A stretch of DNA of 64,000 nucleotides, taken from assembly GCA_002331335.1 (NCBI GenBank), contig DCZO01000014.1, positions 168,825-232,824 of the forward strand, written 5' to 3'. The stretch is from Nitrospira sp. UBA2082. Its GTDB lineage: Bacteria > Nitrospirota > Nitrospiria > Nitrospirales > Nitrospiraceae. The notes beneath the pieces were generated by a model. That model saw nothing but the letters and a program-made list of their open reading frames with translations, had not been told where the DNA came from and ran no database searches. This document shows, in pieces, positions 28,293 to 35,168 of the stretch. Each line of letters begins with the position of its first letter. The first letter of the stretch is position 1. A program made the position numbers and the translations under genes.

Positions 28293-29223
28293 TGAACGGG
28301 GCGTTGCGCTGCTCCTGGCCCTGCTGGTCTTGACTCTCCTGGTCGCGCTCATCCTGGAATTCGACGCGGAAGCCCGGCGGGAGTACCGGGAAGCCGCCGC
28401 GTTCCGGGACAACTTCAAGGCGAGCATGTTGACGCGCGCCGCCGTGCAAGCGGCGCGCGCCGTGCTGCAGCAGGACTTTTTGCGCGACAAGCAAACCGGT
28501 GAGAAGTTCGACGCCCCGACGGACCTCTGGGCCATGCCGATCAAGAACTACGCGATCGGCGACGGCTTCCTCAGCGCCCAGATCCAAGACGAACGCGGCA
28601 AACTCAACCTGAACGACTTCATCGCCGCGGCGAACGATCAGATTAAGTTCAAGACCACAACGGAGCGAATCCGTCGGCTGTTCGAACTGCTCCAACTCAA
28701 TCCGGATCTCGTCGACGCCCTGATCGATTGGACCGACCAGGACGACAATCCGCGGCCGGCCGGCGCGGAGAGCGCGTACTACCAATCGCAGAGACCGGCG
28801 TACCGAGCCGCCAATGAGCGGCTCCAGTCGCTCGCCGACCTCCGGCTGATCAAAGGCTTTACGCCGGACATCATTGACCGGTTGTCACGCTATGTGACGG
28901 TCTATCCGCTGGACGGCAGCGCGCCGCTCAACATCAACACCGCCGATTTTCTCGTCATCCAATCCCTGGACACGGATATCACGCAATCGATGGCCACAGA
29001 GATCGTGCAAGGACGGCCCTATAAGACCAAGGTGGATCTCGACCGAATCAGCAATTTTAAGGATATCGGCCAACGGCTTCGCACGGACTACGACATCAAA
29101 TCAGAGTTCTTTTCCGCCCGCCTGGTCATCACTGTGAACGAATCGACGAAAACGGCACTTGCCGTATTGCGGCGCGAGGCCGACAAGGGCGAAAGCACGG
29201 TGCAATATCTGCGGGTGTTCTAA
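28279..29223 (+). CDS. gspK: Pseudopilus tip protein GspK
   Basis: The protein has 314 residues. The prepilin region is DERG|VALLLALLVLTLLVALIL; as in many GspK, the +5 Glu is absent. The large globular part contains YAIGDGFLSAQIQDERGKLNLNDF, ALIDWTDQDDNPRPAGAESAYY (calcium-site region) and NINTADFLVIQSL. GspK caps the pseudopilus. It is the last gene of the + strand cluster and converges with the response-regulator/ATPase gene across a heptamer element. Confidence 0.9.
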   Translation: MRKADERGVALLLALLVLTLLVALILEFDAEARREYREAAAFRDNFKASMLTRAAVQAARAVLQQDFLRDKQTGEKFDAPTDLWAMPIKNYAIGDGFLSAQIQDERGKLNLNDFIAAANDQIKFKTTTERIRRLFELLQLNPDLVDALIDWTDQDDNPRPAGAESAYYQSQRPAYRAANERLQSLADLRLIKGFTPDIIDRLSRYVTVYPLDGSAPLNINTADFLVIQSLDTDITQSMATEIVQGRPYKTKVDLDRISNFKDIGQRLRTDYDIKSEFFSARLVITVNESTKTALAVLRREADKGESTVQYLRVF

Positions 29224-29230
29224 CCCGCCA

Positions 29231-29308
29231 ACAAGTTTCAAGTTGCAAGTTTCAAGTATGCAGAGACTGTTCTCTCACCTTGAGCGTTCAAACTTGGCAC
29301 TTGAAATC
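29231..29308. repeat. Heptamer-period inverted element, copy 5
   Basis: The left arm repeats GTTTCAA, GTTGCAA, GTTTCAA; the right arm on the minus strand reads GTGCCAA, GTTTGAA and related units. The arms are partly complementary and could form a hairpin between the convergent gspK and regulator genes, a position where a bidirectional terminator would be useful. Confidence 0.85.
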
Positions 29309-30204
29309 TAGCCCAGCGGCACCGTGAATGTCACTTCATTGCCCAATTCGTTATAGGAAAGGGTCGGGAAGAAGGCCTGCACCAAAAATATACCCCGCCC
29401 ACTGGCATCTTCCCTGCCGGTGTCCTGGGATTGGCAAAGGCTTCGCCGCCAGTCGAAGCCTTTCCCTTCATCGGTGACACGATAGGTCAGGCATGCCTTG
29501 TCCCGATCACGGATCACGGCGATGACGACCTTGCGATCTCTGTAGCGGGGATCGTTTCTCCGCTCCTCAAGCATCGCATCATATCGTCCCTCATAGAGCG
29601 CCTTCCGCTTATCGTCAGAACAGACATCCAAACTCCCGTGCTCAATGGCGTTGAACACCAATTCCTGCAACGCGCCCCTTACCTGTAACTGTCGCGACTC
29701 GGGAAACGACCGGACACTCACGTTCATGAGCCATGCGATGACCCGGGGGACACCATCCAGATCGAGCCCCATGGTCAACCGGCACTCCAATCGGGATGCC
29801 TCCGGTAGATCCATGAGCTCGCCTGACACATGCTGCCGAGCACGCGCCAAAGCGCGTTCCAGGCCTTCTTCGCTCACCGGCTTCTGGAGATACCCGACGG
29901 CCCCCGCGCGGAGAGCCTGCGTAACCACCGGCTCCGGAGCATCCCTGGCCATGACGATGACAGGACACAGCTCATGGCGGCTTCTGATTTCCCTGGTCAA
30001 GGCAAGGCCGGCATTGCCGGGAAGAAACAAATCGGTGATGACGATATCAGGCCCCCCCCGGTCCATGGCAGCCACCGCGGAGGAGGGATCTGGGGCCGCT
30101 GTCACAGACACTCCCTTCCCTTCCACAAAACGCGCAATCCTCGCGTGAATCTCCGGAGAGGGATCGACCACCAGGACATGGCAGAACGGATTCGGCACAA
30201 TCAT
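29308..30204 (-). CDS. Response regulator with anti-sigma-type HATPase domain
   Basis: The protein has 298 residues. A receiver domain (about 8-130) has the phosphoacceptor Asp58 in DIVITDLFLPG and Lys in GYLQKPVSEE. The C-terminal half is a GHKL ATPase of the RsbW/anti-sigma kinase kind: N box ELVFNAIEHGSLD, G1 box VTDEGKGFDW and GRGIFLVQAFF. No DHp helix with a histidine is present, so it likely phosphorylates a STAS protein or sequesters a partner, controlled by receiver phosphorylation. The start overlaps the Hpt gene stop by four bases. Confidence 0.85.
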   Translation of the reverse strand: MIVPNPFCHVLVVDPSPEIHARIARFVEGKGVSVTAAPDPSSAVAAMDRGGPDIVITDLFLPGNAGLALTREIRSRHELCPVIVMARDAPEPVVTQALRAGAVGYLQKPVSEEGLERALARARQHVSGELMDLPEASRLECRLTMGLDLDGVPRVIAWLMNVSVRSFPESRQLQVRGALQELVFNAIEHGSLDVCSDDKRKALYEGRYDAMLEERRNDPRYRDRKVVIAVIRDRDKACLTYRVTDEGKGFDWRRSLCQSQDTGREDASGRGIFLVQAFFPTLSYNELGNEVTFTVPLG

Positions 30205-30560
30205 GCGGCGAGTCCTTTGACTACGGCCTGGCGAAGCGCATCGACAAGTCGGGACAGTTGGATCTCCAGCTCATTGTACAGACTGGCGGCAGCCGCCATA
30301 TCCCCCTGCTTGCCCGCTTGTTCCATTTGTTGTGCGGCCTCCAGCGCGGCAGAAGCGCCGAATTGCAGGACCGCCCCCTTTAACCGATGCGCGAATCGCC
30401 CCACGGCCTCAGCCTCGTGGGCAGCGAGTGCGGTCTTGATCTCGGCCAAGTCCTTAGGACCGTGCTCCATGAACAGTGCCGCCATCGTCTGGAAAAGCTC
30501 CAGGTCATGATCGGCTCGCACCAACGCCTCGTCCAGATTGAACACCTGATCGGCGCTCAT
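30201..30560 (-). CDS. Histidine phosphotransfer (Hpt) protein
   Basis: The protein has 119 residues and consists of one Hpt domain with the motif AHRLKGAVLQFGA; His58 is the phosphorylated residue. It shuttles phosphate between a hybrid kinase and a receiver. It overlaps both neighbours by four bases: the receiver/PP2C gene upstream and the receiver/ATPase gene downstream. Either receiver, or both, is the probable partner. No hybrid kinase is encoded nearby except CheA. Confidence 0.9.
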   Translation of the reverse strand: MSADQVFNLDEALVRADHDLELFQTMAALFMEHGPKDLAEIKTALAAHEAEAVGRFAHRLKGAVLQFGASAALEAAQQMEQAGKQGDMAAAASLYNELEIQLSRLVDALRQAVVKGLAA

Positions 30561-31801
30561 CGTGCCGTGTTCCCCCGCTCGCCGTTCACCGACGCCTCAT
30601 CCTTAAGCTCGACACCCATGACTGCAACATCGTCGGGGAAGTGGCCATGTCCCAACCACTGAGCCGCCCGTTCAACCGACCGTGTAATCACGTCAGCCAT
30701 CGGAAGGTCCCCGGACTCCATCACGGCTTGCGCGAATCGCTCCTGGCCCCACATTTCACCGGACGGCGCAGGCACTTCATAGACACCGTCGCTAAAAAGA
30801 TACAAGCGGTCGCCCGGAGATAAGGAAACTGGTAGACGGATCGTTTCATAGAGATTGGGCACGGAAAATCCCAGCGGCAGCGAGCTGTTCTTCAGCCAGG
30901 TCACGCCGCCTGACTGGTGATGAAGAAACGCCCCGTTGTGGCCGGCTGACGCAAAAGACAGTGTCCTCGTTTTCACATCCAAGCGAGCGAAGATGATTGT
31001 GAAGTAATTTCCCTCTTCCGATAGGGGAAATTGTTTGTTGGCTTCGGTCAGGATTCCGCCCGGATCTCTCGATCCGGGCTGATGCCGAAGCCCGCCGCCT
31101 CGCAGGAATGTCGATAGCCCTGCGGACCGAAGCGCCGGTGCAACTCCGTGGCCGGAGGCATCAAGCAGATAGAGCCCGATCTGGTCGTTGTCCCACCGCA
31201 GCACGTCGAAGAGGTCTCCGCCCAAGGTGAGCGCCGGACGATACGCATGGGCCAACTCCACTCCCGGGAGCAGCGGACCGGCCAGCGGCAGCAAGGACTC
31301 CACATACCGCGCGGCCGATTGCAATTCCCGTTCTATCGCGTCCTGCTTGCGCCGAATCTCGCCTGTGGCATGTTCCAACCGCCGGATCATCAACGCGGCA
31401 CGCATCCCGGCCTGAACTCTCGCGGCAACTTCCTGCGAGCTGGCCGCCTTACTGAGAAAATCATCAGCACCACGGGCCAAGCCCTCCGCAATCTGATCCG
31501 GCTGGTCGTGGCCGGTCATCATGAGGATCTGGCTGGAACAAATCTCAGGGTCACGCCGGACCAGCTCGCACACGGACGGCCCGTCCAATTCCGGCATCAT
31601 CCAATCGAGAATCGTCAGATCCGGGCGCTCACGGCGCAACAGTTCCAGTCCGGCCTTTCCATCGCCGGCTTCAAGCACTCGATATCCAAGCCGTTTCAGA
31701 CGCGCCGCCATCCCGGTGCGTGACACCGGCTCATCGTCCACCACAAGCACCGTGTGCGAGACCGCCTGAGTTGTCTGTTCAGCTGACGTGGACGACATCA
31801 C
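30557..31801 (-). CDS. Response regulator with PP2C-type phosphatase (RsbU/HsbR-like)
   Basis: The protein has 414 residues. A receiver occupies about 16-135 with Asp66 in LTILDWMMPELDG. A short coiled coil (ATGEIRRKQDAIERELQSA) joins it to a SpoIIE/PP2C phosphatase (about 180-400) with metal residues in LGGDLFDVLRWD, LLDASGHGVAPAL and LFSDGVYEV. Such proteins dephosphorylate a phosphoserine STAS antagonist. The order PP2C, Hpt, ATPase next to a STAS gene recalls the HsbR-HsbA switch of Pseudomonas. Two genes downstream overlap by four bases each. Confidence 0.9.
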   Translation of the reverse strand: MMSSTSAEQTTQAVSHTVLVVDDEPVSRTGMAARLKRLGYRVLEAGDGKAGLELLRRERPDLTILDWMMPELDGPSVCELVRRDPEICSSQILMMTGHDQPDQIAEGLARGADDFLSKAASSQEVAARVQAGMRAALMIRRLEHATGEIRRKQDAIERELQSAARYVESLLPLAGPLLPGVELAHAYRPALTLGGDLFDVLRWDNDQIGLYLLDASGHGVAPALRSAGLSTFLRGGGLRHQPGSRDPGGILTEANKQFPLSEEGNYFTIIFARLDVKTRTLSFASAGHNGAFLHHQSGGVTWLKNSSLPLGFSVPNLYETIRLPVSLSPGDRLYLFSDGVYEVPAPSGEMWGQERFAQAVMESGDLPMADVITRSVERAAQWLGHGHFPDDVAVMGVELKDEASVNGERGNTAR

Positions 31802-31840
31802 ACCCCCCCTATCGACGCTGTGTCACGCTCGTACCGCACC

Positions 31841-31964
31841 GTTCGCAGGAGGTGCGCGAGAAAGGCGTGACCCGGAACAGTGAGGCTTCCGACCAGTCCC
31901 GCTTTTCTCGCGCGTCTCGCGAGACTCGCGCGACAAACGAGATACGTTTCACGTTTCTCGAACC
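31841..31964. repeat. Heptamer-period inverted element, copy 6 (long form)
   Basis: The core is closely related to that at 13396-13554 (GTGCGCGAGAAAGGCG, GGAACAGTGA, CCCGCTTTTCTCGCGCGT). The right arm on the minus strand reads GAGAAAC, GTGAAAC, GTATCTC, GTTTGTC. It fills the gap between the PP2C and STAS genes. Confidence 0.8.
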
Positions 31965-31983
31965 ACACTTCACGATGGCTGGC

Positions 31984-32334
31984 CTAGGCTGCCATCTGAT
32001 AAGCGGCCAGCGCATCGGCTTCGTTGTCGTATACGGGGATGAGCTTGGGAATATTCGCCAGCGTCATAATATCCCGCACATAGCTTTGCGGCTTCAGCAT
32101 ACTGAGCTTGCCTTGATTCATCTTGAAGTTCTGAGCCACAAGGGCCAGCAAGCCCAATCCGGAACTGTCAACGAACCGTACCTCGGCCATGTTCAGAATC
32201 AGGTGCCGGTAGCCCCGCTTCCGAACGGACTCGACGGCTGCCCTGAAGTGATCGCGGTTCGCGTAGGTGAGATCCCCCGTCACGTCCAGGACTACTCCAT
32301 TCGGAACGACACGCTCTTTTGTTTGCATCGACAT
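31984..32334 (-). CDS. STAS-domain anti-sigma factor antagonist
   Basis: The protein has 116 residues and is a single STAS domain. The conserved phosphorylation loop is VRFVDSSGLGLLAL, with Ser58 equivalent to the phosphoserine of SpoIIAA. It is therefore a plausible substrate of the adjacent ATPase (kinase) and PP2C (phosphatase) proteins. AGGAGG lies six bases before the ATG. The gene is 15 bases downstream of cheB. Confidence 0.92.
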   Translation of the reverse strand: MSMQTKERVVPNGVVLDVTGDLTYANRDHFRAAVESVRKRGYRHLILNMAEVRFVDSSGLGLLALVAQNFKMNQGKLSMLKPQSYVRDIMTLANIPKLIPVYDNEADALAAYQMAA

Positions 32335-32349
32335 GAGTCCTCCTTTATT

Positions 32350-33423
32350 TTAGCGACTGGCATGAACACAGATTGCGCTTGCAATATCGGTGAGCGGCAA
32401 TATTCTGTCTGCGCCGCCAAGCTTGATGGCTTCCTTCGGCATGCCGAATACGACACAACTTGTTTCATCCTGTGCGATCGTGAACGCACCGGCCTGTTTC
32501 ATCGTCAACAACTCCTTCGCGCCGTCGTTTCCCATTCCAGTCAGGATCACTCCCACGGCGTTGGCACCGGCACACTTGGCCACCGACGAAAACAGCACAT
32601 CCACCGACGGGCGGTGGCGGTTAACCGGAGGGTTCTGATTAATGTGGACAGAATACCGGGCTCCGCTTCGGACCAATTCCATGTGATAGCCACCCGGAGC
32701 AACCAGCGCATGGCCGGGCAACACACTATCTCCGTCTTGTGCTTCCTTGACGGCAATCCGGCTGAGACTGTTCATCCGGTCGGCCCACGTTTTTGTGAAC
32801 CGCTCCGGCATATGTTGCGTGATGAGGATTGGAGGGGTATTCGGAGGCATCTGAATCAGAATCTCCTTGACCGCTTCGGTGCCACCGGTGGACGCTCCGA
32901 TGGCGATGATCGTATCGGTCGTCTTGATCATGGCCTCCGAACCAGATCCGAGTTTCAAGTTGCGCGTGTCAAGTTTCGGGGCCGCCTTGACACTTGAACC
33001 ATGAAACTTGGAACCTCCGACCTTTGCGGAAGCGGCGGCCTTGATCTTGCCGATCAAGTCCTGAGCCACCTCCTCCATGCCTTCCCGCAAATCGATCTTT
33101 GGCTTGGTGATGAAATCGACCGCCCCAAGTTCCAGAGCCCGCAACGTCGTCTCGCAGCCGACCTCGGTCAAGGAACTGACCATCACGACCGGCATCGGAT
33201 GCCCGCGCATCAGCTTCTCCAGGAACGTCAGGCCATCCATCTTGGGCATTTCCACATCGAGCGTGAGCACATCAGGATTCAGCGCCTTGATTCTTTCACG
33301 GGCGATATAGGGATCCGGCGCGCTTCCAATCACTTCGATATCCGGGTCTTTCGACAGCAAAGTCGTCAGTACCTGCCGCATCAGTGCGGAGTCATCGACT
33401 GTCAGCACGCGAATCTTCTCCAT
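32350..33423 (-). CDS. cheB: Chemotaxis protein-glutamate methylesterase CheB
   Basis: The protein has 357 residues. The receiver domain (1-125) has Asp in DVLTLDVEMPKMDG. The methylesterase domain (about 165-357) has the serine in IGASTGGTEAVKEI, the histidine in LITQHMPERF, and the aspartate in GMGNDGAKELL. CheB demethylates and deamidates MCP glutamates when phosphorylated by CheA. The interdomain linker (about residues 136-159) is encoded by a heptamer element. GAGG five bases before the ATG serves as ribosome-binding site. Confidence 0.95.
   Translation of the reverse strand: MEKIRVLTVDDSALMRQVLTTLLSKDPDIEVIGSAPDPYIARERIKALNPDVLTLDVEMPKMDGLTFLEKLMRGHPMPVVMVSSLTEVGCETTLRALELGAVDFITKPKIDLREGMEEVAQDLIGKIKAAASAKVGGSKFHGSSVKAAPKLDTRNLKLGSGSEAMIKTTDTIIAIGASTGGTEAVKEILIQMPPNTPPILITQHMPERFTKTWADRMNSLSRIAVKEAQDGDSVLPGHALVAPGGYHMELVRSGARYSVHINQNPPVNRHRPSVDVLFSSVAKCAGANAVGVILTGMGNDGAKELLTMKQAGAFTIAQDETSCVVFGMPKEAIKLGGADRILPLTDIASAICVHASR
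32950..33016. repeat. Heptamer-period inverted element, copy 7, inside cheB
   Basis: Left-arm units GTTTCAA, GTTGCGC and GTGTCAA face a right arm that reads on the minus strand GTTTCAT, GGTTCAA, GTGTCAA. It is in frame in the linker between the receiver and methylesterase domains, adding residues such as KLDTRNLKLGSGSE. Confidence 0.8.
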
Positions 33424-33426
33424 CCG

Positions 33427-33501
33427 TACCTCGTATCTCGTGAAGCGTATCCCGTTCCGGACTTGCGAACGACGAGATACGAACGCCGTTTCACGTTTCT
33501 T
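33427..33501. repeat. Heptamer-period inverted element, copy 8
   Basis: The left arm has GTATCTC, GTGAAGC, GTATCCC. The right arm on the minus strand has GTGAAAC, GCGTTC-type, GTATCTC, GTCGTTC. It fills the gap between cheD and cheB and reaches the cheD stop codon. Confidence 0.85.
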
Positions 33502-34121
33502 TAGAAGAGCGTCACATCCTCCGCCGGCTGCTGTGTCATCGATCGCATCGTTTCCGCATACTCCGCCTCGCGGTCCGCAATCGTCCGGTTTTTCAAACGC
33601 TCGATCCTCTTGAGCAACACCCGCCCCGATTCAGTGAAGTAGTACACCTTGCGCGGATAGACATCGCCCAAATCCGTCTTGACCGGCATCAACCCTTCCG
33701 CACGCAAATACTCCCGCACCCAGTCGACGTTGCGCGCCCCGACATCGATATTCCCTTCATATATTTTCCCTGCCCCGAACAGTTTGACCTCCAGGCGACT
33801 CTTGAGCCCCCCTCGCTTGAGAATCCCGTTGATCAACGACTCCATGGCATAGGATCCGTATCGGGTTGATTCTCCCCATGAGTCGTAGCCTCCTTCTTTC
33901 GGCTCCGGCAACATGAAATGATTCATCCCTCCGACTCGGGCGATCGGATCGCGAATGCAGGCGGAGATGCATGACCCGAGCACGGTGTACACGATCATGG
34001 GATCGGCGCTCACAAAGAATTCCCCCGGCAGGATGGATGCGATTTCATGCGGAAATCGATTGTCTCGCATGCGCCGGATATGGGCGAAATGATCAGAGTC
34101 GGCCTGGGCCATAACCATCAT
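33501..34121 (-). CDS. cheD: Chemoreceptor glutamine deamidase CheD
   Basis: From the ATG at 34121 the product has 206 residues. The CheD catalytic segment is visible: TVLGSCISACIRDP with the Cys, GGMNHFMLPEP with the His, and the Thr/Ser in ESTRYGSYAM. It deamidates receptor glutamines and in other species binds CheC. The start overlaps the cheR stop (ATGA) and has AAGGAG just before it; the longer frame to 34175 lies inside cheR. The C-terminus is EDVTLF, a tail shared with the second CheZ-like protein of this cluster. Confidence 0.93.
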   Translation of the reverse strand: MMVMAQADSDHFAHIRRMRDNRFPHEIASILPGEFFVSADPMIVYTVLGSCISACIRDPIARVGGMNHFMLPEPKEGGYDSWGESTRYGSYAMESLINGILKRGGLKSRLEVKLFGAGKIYEGNIDVGARNVDWVREYLRAEGLMPVKTDLGDVYPRKVYYFTESGRVLLKRIERLKNRTIADREAEYAETMRSMTQQPAEDVTLF

Positions 34122-34954
34122 GGCTCCTTCCGATAGATCGTCGGAGCAATCAGCTTGAATGGATGTTTGGCCCACTGCAGACTTTCCGAATGGCCGATGA
34201 AGAGATACCCCCCAGGTTTGATATACGAGTGGAACTTATTGACGAGTGTTTCCTGGGTTGCATGATCGAAGTAGATCATGACGTTGCGGCAGAACACGGC
34301 ATCGAGGGGTGTCGTGATGGGAAACCGCTCGTCCATGAGATTGACTCGTCGAAATTGAACCATGTCCGTCAGATGGGGCTTCACTTTCACAAGACCGACG
34401 CTGGCGGCCCGCCCTTTGAGGAAATGCCGCTTGATCACATTGGGCGGCAATGTACGCACGCGCTCTTCGTCATAGGTGCCCGACGCGGCTTTGGCCAAGA
34501 CGCGGGTCGATAGATCGGAGGCCAGAATCTTGAAATCCCACTCGGCCGGACTCTGGACGCTGTCGTAGAGTGCCATCGCGATGGTATAGGGCTCTTCCCC
34601 GGTCGAACAGGCAGACGACCAGATTCGAATGCATTTGGCGCGCGCGCATTCCGGCAGGATGTGTTTCTGCAAAAACTCGAAATGCGCTGGTTCCCGGAAA
34701 AAGTCGGTCTTGTTCGTGGAAATCAGATCCAGCATCCGCGTGAATTCTTCGCGGGTTCTGTCCTGTGTTACCTTTTCACAGTATTCCGTGAAGGTTGCCA
34801 GCCCGAGGTCGCGGAGGCGTTTGGACAACCGGCCCACAACCAATGACGCCTTCCTTTCACCCAACGCAATGCCGCTCTCGGCGTAGATCAGCGCACATAG
34901 TTGTTGATATTCCTCTGCCGTAATCGCCAATTCCATGACGGGCGACACTCCCAT
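34118..34954 (-). CDS. cheR: Chemotaxis protein methyltransferase CheR
   Basis: The protein has 278 residues, with the N-terminal helical domain and a SAM-dependent C-terminal domain. SAM-binding residues are in RIWSSACSTGEEPYTIAM and the motif DAVFCRNVMIYFD; the receptor-binding beta subdomain region lies between. It methylates glutamates on MCPs. The gene begins a cheR-cheD-cheB group, preceded by a good candidate sigma-28 promoter about 45 bases upstream. Confidence 0.95.
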   Translation of the reverse strand: MGVSPVMELAITAEEYQQLCALIYAESGIALGERKASLVVGRLSKRLRDLGLATFTEYCEKVTQDRTREEFTRMLDLISTNKTDFFREPAHFEFLQKHILPECARAKCIRIWSSACSTGEEPYTIAMALYDSVQSPAEWDFKILASDLSTRVLAKAASGTYDEERVRTLPPNVIKRHFLKGRAASVGLVKVKPHLTDMVQFRRVNLMDERFPITTPLDAVFCRNVMIYFDHATQETLVNKFHSYIKPGGYLFIGHSESLQWAKHPFKLIAPTIYRKEP

Positions 34955-34999
34955 GGCTCAGGTCGCAAGGGGACACGGCGCGCGGCCAGCCCCTGCTTC

Positions 35000-35026
35000 T
35001 TATCGGCTGATTACCGTCGATTCTTG
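35000..35026 (-). promoter_or_regulatory. Candidate sigma-28 (FliA) promoter for cheR-cheD-cheB
   Basis: A perfect GCCGATAA -10 box lies at 35007-35000 on the minus strand. A TCAAGAAT-like -35 lies just upstream, one base farther than the consensus spacing. The predicted transcription start is about 40 bases before the cheR ATG. Motif-based. Confidence 0.6.
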
Positions 35027-35075
35027 ACCGAACTGAGTGATGACAGGTGGCCTTGAACTGGGGGACTCTCTGTGG

Positions 35076-35162
35076 CGATCGCGAGGAGCGCGGCGCGCGA
35101 AATACGCACGACCAGCCTTATCCGGTCCTGCGTATCTCGTAATCCCACCTGTCTCGCGTCAT
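35076..35162. repeat. Heptamer-period inverted element, copy 9
   Basis: The right arm has GTCCTGC, GTATCTC, GTAATCC; the left arm on the minus strand has GTCGTGC, GTATTTC, GCGCGCC. It lies just past the MCP stop, between MCP and the cheR promoter. Confidence 0.65.
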
Positions 35163-35168
35163 GGGGGA

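Noticed and set aside
31720..32997. Long + strand open frame running across the PP2C gene end, the STAS gene and cheB
   Set aside because: It crosses three well-supported genes and an intergenic repeat; no domain is visible.
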